Below, piece after piece: positions 8,018-16,878 of a stretch of DNA of 64,000 nucleotides (the stretch's first letter is position 1; each line of letters opens with the position of its first letter). Where the stretch lies: NCBI RefSeq assembly GCF_000970205.1, contig NZ_CP009512.1, positions 1,116,001 to 1,180,000 of the forward strand. Direction: 5' to 3'. The translations under genes were made by a program, and so were the position numbers. The notes under the pieces are model-generated. The model saw nothing but the letters and a program-made list of their open reading frames with translations, ran no database searches and was not told where the DNA came from. The stretch comes from Methanosarcina mazei S-6 (GTDB lineage Archaea; Halobacteriota; Methanosarcinia; Methanosarcinales; Methanosarcinaceae).

Positions 8018-8760
8018 GAGCTCACCTTTGTGATATTTTAAACCTAAAATACAGACCTGAGAAATTGTACGTTTTAGACTTCTTTTTAATAGAAGACCTG
8101 TTATTCCCGTTTTTACGTTAAAGTGAGCAGTGTAAAACAGTAAGAATAAGCCAGACGGCTAAAAGTCACAGCACAGGGAAAGGAAACTATGACAGGTTTT
8201 TCAGGGTAACCGGTGACGATAGGAACGGAAAAGATTCCTCATTCGAAAAGTCATCCCATACATTTGTACTCCTCTCCTTATGCCCTCAAAACACTACCTC
8301 TCAAATAAATATTATTTACACAGATAAGGGTTGTGATTTTTACTTTATTTTCTATTTTTTTGCGATGTTCTGGACAATTTTTCTCAAAAATACTTTTGAG
8401 GTAAGATGCAGACCTGAAAAAAAATCGAGTAAAGCATATTTTTCAATTTTTAATAAACTGCCAGCAGTGCTGATATCTCTGATCCTATTTTTTTAAAAAG
8501 GTTTTACAAACGGCATGCAGAAAAATTCAGGGACAGGTCAGAAGTTGTTATCCTGTTTTATAAATATCGTAATTGGAAGGCAAAATTCAGATAATTTTAC
8601 TACAGTAAGCCGGCCGAAAGGGAATTAAAGCATAGGCTCAATAAACCCAGGACGTACTTATTGGAGAAAAATAGTTCCTGGTGAGACCAACAGACAAAAT
8701 TTTGAAAAATATATTTGGGAAAATAATTCTACAGGTAATCCCCTGGAAGAGGTATAGAGG
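8018..8760. other. Intergenic region, no supported gene
   Basis: About 740 AT-rich bases between the hydrolase promoter (minus) and the surface-protein gene (plus). I see no open frame with a ribosome binding site and no tRNA. AGAGG just precedes the ATG at 8761, and an A/T-rich TATA-like stretch occurs near 8705. Confidence 0.5.
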
Positions 8761-9723
8761 ATGAAAAAATATCTGTCAATACTATTAGTTTCAGTCCTTA
8801 TTTTTGGGGCTGTACTCCCGTGCGCTACTGCAGGGGCGAAGGCAATTTCATCAGGAGATAATTCGACTATTGAAGATGAGACTACTGTTGTTGATGTTTC
8901 TGATGACACCAATGAAAATTCAGTTAAAAAAGAAGACAATATCGTTGCAGATGATTCTGTTGTAATTGATACTACGGTAATATCTACAGATAACGATATT
9001 TACAATTCTGACGATGACTATGTGTATTCTGATGATGATATTATTACATCCGTAAACACAGACGACGATATTATCACAGCTAACAATTCTACTGTATACG
9101 ACGGGAATGTTGTATCTTCAGATGATGACATAGTAATAACTGATTCGTCGCAGACTAATATCCAGTATATAGAAACAACACAGATAAACATGGATAATAG
9201 CCAGACGGTAACTGTTGACGTTAAAAATGACAATTCAGTTGTCAACAATATATATTTTGAATCAACAAAGGATTCAGGTAAGGCAAAAGTTGTTATCGAA
9301 GATCTGAAAGATGATACAGGCCTGGTTGAGAAACCATCAGGTGATGTCTACAAGTCATTTAATATATGGATCGACAGTGATAATGTAAATAATATTGAAA
9401 ATGCAGCTGTTGATTTTAAAGTTGAAAAGACATGGCTTAAAGCAAATGGGATTGATGAATCCTCCATTGTCCTGAACATGTATGATAACGGTAAATGGGT
9501 AAAAGTGCCAATTACAATAACAGGACAGGATTCAACGTATGTGTACTTTACAGCTAAAGTATCAGAATATTCTACATTTGCAATTACTAGCAAAACAATA
9601 ACTGTAAATAATACTATTACATCAACATCTTCGGATAATGATACAGAAGAAAAAAGTGGCATAACAAGAAGTGAGATTATACATATACTTGAAATGATTC
9701 TCGCATATCTTAAGGGAAACTAA
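8761..9723 (+). CDS. Secreted surface protein with acidic repeats and PGF-pre-PGF domain
   Basis: A 320-residue exported protein. Residues 1-27 form a signal peptide. Residues 35-130 are very acidic, with recurring SDDD/TDDD clusters (for example YSDDDII, NTDDDII, SSDDDIV) separated by about 8-16 residues. Residues about 195-277 match the PGF-pre-PGF domain found in Methanosarcina surface proteins (YKSFNIWID...VEKTWLKANGID...STFAI). Unlike many relatives it has no PGF-CTERM anchor; it ends with a predicted amphipathic helix (EIIHILEMILAYLKGN). Acidic clusters may bind Ca2+ or other cations at the cell surface, which is inference. Confidence 0.8.
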   Translation: MKKYLSILLVSVLIFGAVLPCATAGAKAISSGDNSTIEDETTVVDVSDDTNENSVKKEDNIVADDSVVIDTTVISTDNDIYNSDDDYVYSDDDIITSVNTDDDIITANNSTVYDGNVVSSDDDIVITDSSQTNIQYIETTQINMDNSQTVTVDVKNDNSVVNNIYFESTKDSGKAKVVIEDLKDDTGLVEKPSGDVYKSFNIWIDSDNVNNIENAAVDFKVEKTWLKANGIDESSIVLNMYDNGKWVKVPITITGQDSTYVYFTAKVSEYSTFAITSKTITVNNTITSTSSDNDTEEKSGITRSEIIHILEMILAYLKGN

Positions 9724-9753
9724 TTTCCATCTTAAGGGAAACTAATTTCCCTT
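9707..9753 (+). terminator. Tandemly duplicated 22-bp gene end forming a terminator hairpin
   Basis: A 22-base unit (ATCTTAAGGGAAACTAATTT plus CC) occurs at 9707-9728, covering the last codons and stop of the surface-protein gene, and again at 9729-9750. In the second copy AAGGGAAA (9734-9741) pairs perfectly with TTTCCCTT (9746-9753) around CTAA, followed by ATTTTTTAA. The duplication may have built or doubled the terminator. Confidence 0.65.
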
Positions 9754-10224
9754 ATTTTTTAATGTGATAGCGAGCGTAAGCATACAAAATTATCATGGTT
9801 TTTCTTTTACCTTTATTCTAAATTTATTTTGTTACCCTCTTTCTACCAATCCTTTTCCGGTTACTTTTCAGCATAGAACTTCTCACGAGTGGTTGCCCGT
9901 TTTGCTGAAAAATACAGAGACTGACATGGAAGCCATTTACCTGCCAGGTGAGCTAAAGGAAAAATTTTGAAAAAGGCTCCGTGATTTGTTCGAGTATAAG
10001 GTACTGTTCCTGAAATCCGTTCTCTGTTCATGTGGCTCCTTTTTAATAAAGCCTTTCACTGGCGGGACGATTTTTATTGCCATGCTTCCTTTCCTATCTG
10101 GCGGGCCGCTTTCGAGAGCCTCCGGGAAGAAGATTGAATATATAAGACTATATATGCAAGAGAAAGAGAAAATCTGAAGGCTTTTTCGGAAGACGGAGGG
10201 AAGATGTGCATTAAAAGGAGTAAT
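9754..10224. other. Intergenic region, no supported gene
   Basis: About 470 bases between the plus-strand surface protein and the minus-strand HExxH protein, which converge. Open frames of 60-70 codons at 9764 and 9986 lack start context and motifs. Confidence 0.5.
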
Positions 10225-11220
10225 TTATAATAAGAAAACATAATTGCTGTCAATCCTGTCATACAATTCCTCCACATCCCTGCTCAGCCTGAAAACTTCC
10301 CTCTCCCAGTCTTTTTTATTAGAATCCGAATACGGAGCCATTTTAAGGGCAGCCATCCGGGCATAGTTGCGTGAAATTTTCCGGTTGCTCCAGGAAAAAC
10401 CGAAAGCCTGATCGGTTTTTTTGATGCTGTATTTTTCGTGGATCAGGAACTCATAGATTTCGGAAACAGTGCCCGGCTTTCCTGCAGAGCTTTCGGAAAA
10501 ATCTGGGGAAAGAGCAGACAGATTCTGGATGTGAAGCTTGACCCCATAACTTTCAGGGCAGAGTTTTCCGGAATTTGCAAACTCAAGCACTTCCCTGAAC
10601 TCGAGAGAAATATCCGTCTGCCCAAGACCTGATGGCAGGGTTTTTTCCAGTGAAATAAAGACATGGATGCATTCGTGAAAGAGGATTTTTGCCATCAGAA
10701 ACTCGATCCTCTCCTGAATGTTCCACAACCTTTCTACCAGTTCTTCGTCCCACAGTTCATGGGGATTTACCAGGATGAGGTACCTGAAGGTTATTTTCTT
10801 CCTTTTTCTGGAAATGACCCTTTCAGGTTCGAAAGCCAGGCCCTGAAGCTTTCCGAAAAACTCTACCCTGACTGCCAGTTCCCAGCAGTATTCCCATCCC
10901 CCTGAACGCACGCTTTTTACCTGATAATATTTTCCGTCAAAATGTGTCTTTTTTATAAGTCTGTAAAGGTCTTCGCTATGCTTTTTAATGAGGGATTTTA
11001 TTACAGGCTCCCGGTAGATATTAAGGTCAAGCTGAAGAAGCGTCGGAGAATAAAACAGGTATTCGGGAGCAGGAAACGAAACCGGAGCAAACACAGGGGC
11101 AAGATACGGGAAAGGTGAAGCTGAAGAGGACATTTTTTCCCGTATGCTGTATGCTTGCGAACCGGCTTTTTCCCTGGAGGAAGCCTTTTTTGCTCCTGCT
11201 GTCTGAGTTTCCTGCTCCAT
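10225..11220 (-). CDS. Uncharacterised protein with HExxH zinc-metallopeptidase motif
   Basis: I do not recognise a named family. The 331-residue protein has HECIH at residues 182-186 inside a predicted helix (MAKILFHECIHVF), the usual arrangement of zincin metallopeptidases. A nearby glutamate (for example in SLEFREVLEFA, about 25 residues later) could be a third zinc ligand. There is no signal peptide or membrane segment; the N-terminal 45 residues are low-complexity and Ser/Pro-rich. ATG at 11220 with GGGGTGT upstream. It has no operon partner. Peptidase activity is inferred from the motif alone. Confidence 0.65.
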   Translation of the reverse strand: MEQETQTAGAKKASSREKAGSQAYSIREKMSSSASPFPYLAPVFAPVSFPAPEYLFYSPTLLQLDLNIYREPVIKSLIKKHSEDLYRLIKKTHFDGKYYQVKSVRSGGWEYCWELAVRVEFFGKLQGLAFEPERVISRKRKKITFRYLILVNPHELWDEELVERLWNIQERIEFLMAKILFHECIHVFISLEKTLPSGLGQTDISLEFREVLEFANSGKLCPESYGVKLHIQNLSALSPDFSESSAGKPGTVSEIYEFLIHEKYSIKKTDQAFGFSWSNRKISRNYARMAALKMAPYSDSNKKDWEREVFRLSRDVEELYDRIDSNYVFLL

Positions 11221-11517
11221 TAAGACACCCCTGTTAATCGACCCTTTTTTCCCCGTATTACTGATTCAATTCGTATTACTATTTTTAATTTAGGTAATAA
11301 CAAATAATATTGAATTTAAAGATATAAATATTTTTTCATATGAAACTCAATTTAAGTATTACAAAAATGGAGCGAATGAGAAAGTGAAACTATTCAAAAA
11401 TCGGTAAATGAAACTTTATACTTCGGATAAAAAAATCTTTAAAAAGTAAAAAGGAAAAGGATTAGGAAAAGGATTATAAAAATATAAAAAAGGAAAAAAT
11501 TGAAGAGTTTTTTAATC

Positions 11518-12294
11518 TCAAATAGCTGGACAAACTGTAGGGTATCCCTCAGCTTTCCAGGTGAGGATGCCGCCTTCCAAATTATAGACATGCCTGTAAC
11601 CTGAATCTACCAGTAAATCTCTTGCAGCATCGCTTCTTGTCCCACTCTTGCAATAAACCAGAATAGGCTTATTTTCCGGAATTTCACAGAGGCATTGAGC
11701 TAAGAGCTTTTCCGGGGGTAATTCAACCGGGTCTTCCTTTGGAACATTTTTCAGTGGAATCAATATTGCCCCCTCAATATACCCTGCATTAAATTCAGCC
11801 GGAGTGCGCACATCCAGAAGGAAGAACTCCCCTGTACCGAGCAGTTCATCAGCTTTATCGGCGTTTACATCTACAGTACACCCTCTGGCTAACCAGCAGT
11901 CAATGCCTCCTCTCATATTATAGACTTTCCTGTATCCGTTGCTGACAAGTAAACTGCATGCAGCGGCACTTCTGGCACCACTCTTGCAGTAAACAAGTAT
12001 TTTTTCATCGGCTGGCACTTCATTTATTCTCACTTCCAGCAGTTCATCAGAGGATAATTCTACAGGGTCCTGTGCAGGTACATTTTTCACAGGAATAAGT
12101 ATCGTGCCCTCAATATGTGTTTTATTAAATTCAGCAGGAGTACGCACATCCAGAAGAAATACGTCTTCTTTTTCGACCATCTTTTCAGCTTTACAAACAC
12201 TCACATTTTTATATCCATCTGGACAGGTCTCTGCGGCGGCAATTCCCGGAATGATCATGAGAAATGCCATAAGGACCGCAGCAAAATAAAACAT
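11518..12294 (-). CDS. Exported tandem rhodanese-domain protein
   Basis: A 258-residue protein with an N-terminal signal peptide (residues 1-20, ending near GIAAA) and two rhodanese domains at about residues 28-130 and 140-252. Each has the LLDVRTPAEFN entry motif and an active-site loop, CKSGARS in the first and CKSGTRS in the second, so both retain the catalytic cysteine. Rhodaneses transfer sulfane sulfur, for example from thiosulfate to a thiol acceptor or cyanide. Keeping two intact cysteines is less usual than the common inactive-plus-active arrangement. The predicted location is outside the membrane. The relevant substrate is unknown. Confidence 0.87.
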   Translation of the reverse strand: MFYFAAVLMAFLMIIPGIAAAETCPDGYKNVSVCKAEKMVEKEDVFLLDVRTPAEFNKTHIEGTILIPVKNVPAQDPVELSSDELLEVRINEVPADEKILVYCKSGARSAAACSLLVSNGYRKVYNMRGGIDCWLARGCTVDVNADKADELLGTGEFFLLDVRTPAEFNAGYIEGAILIPLKNVPKEDPVELPPEKLLAQCLCEIPENKPILVYCKSGTRSDAARDLLVDSGYRHVYNLEGGILTWKAEGYPTVCPAI

Positions 12295-12456
12295 AGTTCG
12301 TTTATTCAGTTACATCCCTCCACATTCTGTAATTCATTAAATTCATAAACCTGAAAGTCAAAGTTTTTTCATTGAAACACTATAATTTTTATTAAAACCC
12401 TCATTTAAAACAGTACCCACAAATGGAAGTTATTTGCTGGATATTGATATTTTTAC

Positions 12457-12723
12457 AACGGGAGCGCAGAGGGTCACGAATACCCCTTCCTTTAGGTAGG
12501 GGATGAAGTGAACCCTCGCCTCTTCGTTTTTCTCTTTAAATCTCTAAATCATAGCTTCCTTGTATAATAATCGTAAATCGGACCGGAAACCGAGGCAAAT
12601 TTCAATCACTTATGTTCATGAAACCTTGTTAGAGGATGCTTAATTATCTGTCCCCGAGTAACCGGGCGGGCGGCCCGAAGCATACCCCATCCTTTAGGGT
12701 GGGGTGGCCGCCCGCAGTTTGAT
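12457..12723. mobile_element. Non-autonomous IS200/IS605-like element (MITE/PATE type)
   Basis: A 267-bp element whose ends match those of the full IS at 6998-7714 but which lacks tnpA. The left 85 bases and the right 60 bases are near-identical, while the roughly 120 bases between differ. It also lies 3' of TTAC (12453-12456). The left tip stem-loop (12483-12502) differs from the full element by a change at one base pair that preserves pairing, and the right stem (12666-12675 with 12706-12715) is unchanged. It is probably mobilised in trans by the related TnpA. Confidence 0.82.
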
Positions 12724-13277
12724 ACGTATTCAGCAAACAAACATGCCGAATTGTAGAATGAATTGGTACAAAAAAGCAGGAGCCCAAAATCTGGATTTTA
12801 ATAATTGTATAATGTAATTGGTTCAAGTATATATCTTATTAGGGATAATCAGCACATTCCATCATTATTCATCATACATTCTCCAACTAATTCTCCAAAT
12901 AGAATGAATTTTATATTAATAGTCGGATTGGGTAAGTTTTTCTCCATTTCTTCCTTAATTAATAAATTTACTGCCAGAACCTGCGGCAAAAATAGCTTCT
13001 TTATATCATGTTTACGTCTCCAGCTATGACTGATGATGACAGTACAGAAAAACATGTAAAATGTCATTCATGTTGTCCGGGAATAATTAACCGATCAGAT
13101 CAAAAATACCATAGGAGTTCCGCAGTTGGCTCTTTAATCGCGAATTTGTCATAAATTCGAGGTTCAATTTTCGTATGCTGCAAGTGAAACTAAGGAATAA
13201 AGAAGATATAATCTCATTATTTTTGTTCTCGATATCGTCTTCAGCAATGGCTGTGAAGTCATTCCTAGAGTAAATAT
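12724..13277. other. Region between two mobile elements, no supported gene
   Basis: About 550 bases. Overlapping open frames of about 70 codons on both strands near 12805-13067 have no recognisable motif; one could be a relic. A perfect hairpin CGAATTT-GTCAT-AAATTCG lies near 13140-13160. Confidence 0.45.
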
Positions 13278-13346
13278 TACAGTAGTTCCGAATATCCTTA
13301 GTTCCGAGACCTGTTTTTTACAATTGAAGGTATAATCAAAAAAGTA

Positions 13347-13940
13347 TTGAAGACTATGAAGTCGTTTGCTATGACTCCAAAAAACGACTCCATGTCTGAT
13401 GTAGACACAGCCAGTTTACTGGCTTTGTCTTCTGAATTCTTTAGCATCGTTGATATAATAACTTTACCCGATGGAGCAAACTACAGCTATCAAGAGTTTC
13501 TTAACGTTTTACTTCATGCGGCAACATCTTCTACTGATTCTCTTGAATCTGCAAGTAATGATCTCAAATCAAAAGTTCCAAACACAAGAATACCTTCAGC
13601 TGATACTATTTTCAATTACATAAAATCCAATTCTATTGAATATATCCTCTCTTCTTTCCGAAAAATAAATAATGAAATTTTTAGGATGATGAAGCTTAAA
13701 AACAATGTTCATGACATCGCTATTGACTTTCATGACGTTGAATATTATGGATGCAGAGACACTCTCTGTATAAGGGGAATCAAACCAAAGAATGGAACTT
13801 CATGGGGATATTCTTTCTGCACCTTAGATGTAATTGGGAATTCTAAGCTAACACTTGATGTTATTGACATCAACGGATTAAGCAAAGATTATTCAATTCT
13901 TATGGAATCATTGTTTGAAAGGATTGAAAAATGGGAGTAA
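13347..13940 (+). CDS. ISH3-like transposase, N-terminal frame
   Basis: A 197-residue open frame with the first part of a DDE transposase. It contains the first catalytic aspartate region (IAIDFHDVEYYG). It stops at TAA (13938-13940) ten bases after the -1 frame opens at 13931. The junction has a GAAAAATGG run, so either -1 slippage on the A run makes a fusion of about 400 residues or a single-base loss has broken the gene. Confidence 0.8.
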   Translation: MKTMKSFAMTPKNDSMSDVDTASLLALSSEFFSIVDIITLPDGANYSYQEFLNVLLHAATSSTDSLESASNDLKSKVPNTRIPSADTIFNYIKSNSIEYILSSFRKINNEIFRMMKLKNNVHDIAIDFHDVEYYGCRDTLCIRGIKPKNGTSWGYSFCTLDVIGNSKLTLDVIDINGLSKDYSILMESLFERIEKWE

Positions 13941-14560
13941 AAGTGGGAACAGTATACATGGATAGAGAATTTTTTAACAGAAAAGTTATCTCAAAGATGG
14001 AGAAATACAAAGTCGATTTCGTAATTGCAGCTAAATCAAACAAAAGAATTAAGGAGATGCTTGAAAGGCATAGAAAAGAAAATGGAGATACTTCTACGGT
14101 TTTTGAATATAAGTTTCAAGGAGAAGAACAAACTTTTAACATTGTAGCAGTGTGGGATAAAGAAAAAGAATACAGTATATTTGCAACAAATAAAAAAGTG
14201 AGTTCAATAGACACATTTGTAAAGCAAATACCTGAAGAATACAGGAAGAGATGGAATATAGAAACAGGGTATAGAGTAAAAAAGGATTTTAAGATACGAA
14301 CATGTTCTAAATCACCTGTTGCAAGGACACTATTTTTTGTAGTTCAATGTATCATGTATAATATTTTGAATGTATTAAAGTCAGTTCTTGACATTACAGC
14401 ATACCAAATGAAATCAGTAATAAATCAAGACATTATTAAGGCAGTAAAAGAAGGAGTTAATTCATTATCCAATATTACAGTCAGGTCATTTCTTGAGTGC
14501 TTAACCAGATATAATAAAGAAAGAAGGCGAGCGCTTCGCGCTCGATTAAGAGATTTATAA
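13931..14560 (+). CDS. ISH3-like transposase, C-terminal frame
   Basis: A 209-residue open frame with the second catalytic aspartate (VYMDREFF) and the glutamate region (RWNIETGYRVKKDFK) of an ISH3/IS4-type DDE transposase. It is in the -1 frame relative to the upstream piece, and its ATG lies within the overlap, so independent initiation is also possible. Near the end, a GC-rich perfect hairpin (CGAGCGC-TTC-GCGCTCG, about 14528-14544) stands out in an AT-rich element. Confidence 0.8.
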   Translation: MGVKVGTVYMDREFFNRKVISKMEKYKVDFVIAAKSNKRIKEMLERHRKENGDTSTVFEYKFQGEEQTFNIVAVWDKEKEYSIFATNKKVSSIDTFVKQIPEEYRKRWNIETGYRVKKDFKIRTCSKSPVARTLFFVVQCIMYNILNVLKSVLDITAYQMKSVINQDIIKAVKEGVNSLSNITVRSFLECLTRYNKERRRALRARLRDL

Positions 14561-14778
14561 ATTTTTAAATATAACCAAAAAAAAAATCATAAAATTAGTT
14601 AGTGGAAACTATGCACAAATTTTACTTCAGGACTTTAAAATACTGAAGTTTTTAGAACATTATATAAAAAATGAAATCAGAATCGATGAGATGAAAACAT
14701 TTTTCATGAACTATTAAGGAAAAATTGTAAACGAATGAAAGTTGTCATTCGGAACTATAACAAATCGGAACTACTGTA

Positions 14779-15103
14779 TTAGAAATTATATTTTTACCAT
14801 TCCTTAAACTAATGATCTCGAGTTCTCTTGACTCTAAAACCTTTAAAAATTCATAATTTTAGGAAAATTGGCACACTGCCATCATATTTCTGGATCCTAT
14901 TTTTAGATCCTATTTTCAGATCCTATTGCCTGATTATTCTAAGATTATATCCTCAGATCGCACTTTCTGGCACTGCACGAGAAAAACAAATGAAAAGTTT
15001 TTCATTACATATGAGAAAATGTTAAAGGCTGAGAGACTAAAGAAGAATAGGGCAAAAACTTTTGTTAGAATGAAAATATGATAGTCCAAAAACGGTGTGG
15101 AAA
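14779..15103. other. Intergenic region between ISH3-like element and MATE gene
   Basis: No gene supported. It includes a short GATCCTATTTT repeat (about 14891-14926). The MATE start has only a weak GGTG upstream. Confidence 0.45.
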
Positions 15104-16573
15104 ATGAGCAGGGAAGCAGTAGAACAAAAGGGGCAGGGAGAGGAAGACTCAAAGGAAAACAGGGATCAAGAAAGAAAAACGGAAACGAAATCCCCTCATA
15201 AAGTTACAGAAGGCGTGGATATCCTCCTTGGGGACCCCGAAAAAGCTGTAATCAAGCTCTCCATTCCTATTATAGTTGCAATGGGTGTACAGACCATTTA
15301 CAGCCTCACCGATACCTTCTGGGTCGCAGGCCTTGGTGCGGATGCCCTGGCTGCCGTAGGTTTTGCATTCCCTTTTTTTGTAATCCAGATGGCTCTTACA
15401 GGCGGGCTTGGAGTCGGTGGCGGTGCTGCAATTTCCCGCAGGATAGGGGCCAGGGATAAAGCCGGAGCGGACAATGTTGCAGTACATACATTTGTAATTA
15501 TGCTGGTACTGACCGTTGTTCTCACAGGGATAGGGCTTTCTCTTGTGAGAGACTTATTCGTATTCAGCGGGGCAGGAGAAACTACTCCACTCGGAGTTGC
15601 GTACGCAAGGGTACTTTTTGCAGGCAGTTTTGTGTTCTTCTTTACAAATGTCGCAAACTCCATACTCAGGAGTGAAGGAGATTCAAAAAGAGCTATGCAG
15701 TCGATGGTCCTTGGATCTCTCCTGAACGTCGTCCTTGACCCGATTTTTATATATGTGCTGGACCTGGGAGTTGCAGGAGCAGCCCTTGCTACAGTATTCT
15801 CCTTCTCCTGTTCCGGACTGCTTATGTTTTACTGGTTTTTTATCAAAAAAAATACCTATATATCATTCGCTTTCCGTTCCTTCAAATTCAACCGGGATAT
15901 TGCAAAAGACATTTTCAGGGTAGCCATACCTTCTTCAATAGAACAGGTTGCTCTCGCCCTTACTGCCCTGATAATGAATTATATTATAGTGAATGTCAGC
16001 AATACTGACGGGGTTGCTGTTTACGCTACAGCCTGGAGGATTACAAGCATTGCGGTTTCCCCTCTAATAGGAATTTCAATCTCCGTGGTCTCGATTTCGG
16101 GAGCAGCTTTCGGGGAAAGGAGTTATAAAAAAGCAAGAAGCGCTCTTCTTTATGCAACAAGGACAGGTTTTCTGGTAGAAGCAGCAGTCGCAGTTGCAGT
16201 ATATATCTTCGCTCCGTATATTGCTGGCGCCTTTACGCAGGCAGAAAATACTGCCCAGATAGCCCCTGAACTGACAAGGCTGCTTAAAATCATGACCGTA
16301 TTTTATCCGGCTGTTGCTTTCGGAATGCTCTCTGCCTCTCTTTTTCAGGGTGCGGGAAAGGGTACAAGCGCACTTATTGCCACACTCCTTAGAAGTTTGA
16401 TACTGACGCCGGTATTTGCCCTGCTTTTTGCCTTTACATTCGGCTGGGGGTTGTCCGGAGTCTGGTGGGGGCTTGTTATGGGAACAGTTGTTGGGTCGCT
16501 GGTCACCTTTGCGTGGGCGCAGGTTTATTTGAGGCGCATGATAAAGGTAGAAGGAGAGGGAGAGAAGTGTTGA
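15104..16573 (+). CDS. MATE-family multidrug/cation antiporter, copy 1
   Basis: An integral membrane protein of about 489 residues with the twelve-helix MATE fold. A hydrophilic N-terminal tail of about 45 residues precedes the first helix. Diagnostic segments include the duplicated-half motifs DTFWVAGLGADALAAVGFAFP and LRSEGDSKRAM. MATE exporters expel organic cations and drugs in exchange for Na+ or H+. A paralogue lies at 18592-20028, with a MarR and a TrmB-like regulator between them. The start is ATG 15104; a GTG at 15095 is the alternative. Substrate not determinable. Confidence 0.9.
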   Translation: MSREAVEQKGQGEEDSKENRDQERKTETKSPHKVTEGVDILLGDPEKAVIKLSIPIIVAMGVQTIYSLTDTFWVAGLGADALAAVGFAFPFFVIQMALTGGLGVGGGAAISRRIGARDKAGADNVAVHTFVIMLVLTVVLTGIGLSLVRDLFVFSGAGETTPLGVAYARVLFAGSFVFFFTNVANSILRSEGDSKRAMQSMVLGSLLNVVLDPIFIYVLDLGVAGAALATVFSFSCSGLLMFYWFFIKKNTYISFAFRSFKFNRDIAKDIFRVAIPSSIEQVALALTALIMNYIIVNVSNTDGVAVYATAWRITSIAVSPLIGISISVVSISGAAFGERSYKKARSALLYATRTGFLVEAAVAVAVYIFAPYIAGAFTQAENTAQIAPELTRLLKIMTVFYPAVAFGMLSASLFQGAGKGTSALIATLLRSLILTPVFALLFAFTFGWGLSGVWWGLVMGTVVGSLVTFAWAQVYLRRMIKVEGEGEKC

Positions 16574-16878
16574 AAACTCAGAGTCCTCCCATTACTCCAC
16601 GTGCAGTCTATCCGCTCAACCCCATATAATCCTGCTCAGCATCATACAACTTTTTTACTTTCTTATTTGTGCCTTTTTCCCGGAATTTTTCTCCTCTCTC
16701 AACAATAAAATTAATTTTATAGTGTGGTCAGATGTTATATACTGGAACGTCTAAATAAATACATAATGTGACTGTTAAAATGGACTTCCTGGAGTAAAAA
16801 GAAAGGATGGATTCTACTTAACAGTAAAAATTGAAAAATAGGATTTATATCTCGATAAACAAAGAAAGAGGCAAAATA
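16574..16878. other. Intergenic region with promoter of the following small gene
   Basis: No gene supported. A TATA-like GTTATATACT lies near 16733, and AAAGAGG precedes the ATG at 16879. Confidence 0.45.

Larger units (their letters stand above)
13278..14778 (+). mobile_element. ISH3-like insertion sequence with two-frame transposase
   Basis: An element of about 1.5 kb bounded by perfect 14-bp inverted repeats: TACAGTAGTTCCGA at 13278-13291 and its complement at 14765-14778. A second TAGTTCCGA lies the same distance inward at each end (left about 13299-13307), giving a two-site terminus that may be bound by transposase. A convincing target-site duplication was not found; only ATT could be shared. 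The transposase is encoded in two overlapping frames. Confidence 0.8.

Noticed and set aside
12849-13067. 72-codon minus-strand frame between the mobile elements
   Set aside because: No start signal; could be a gene relic but nothing supports a call.
13267-14783. Five-base target-site duplication around the ISH3-like element
   Set aside because: The flanks share at most ATT, so no duplication can be claimed.
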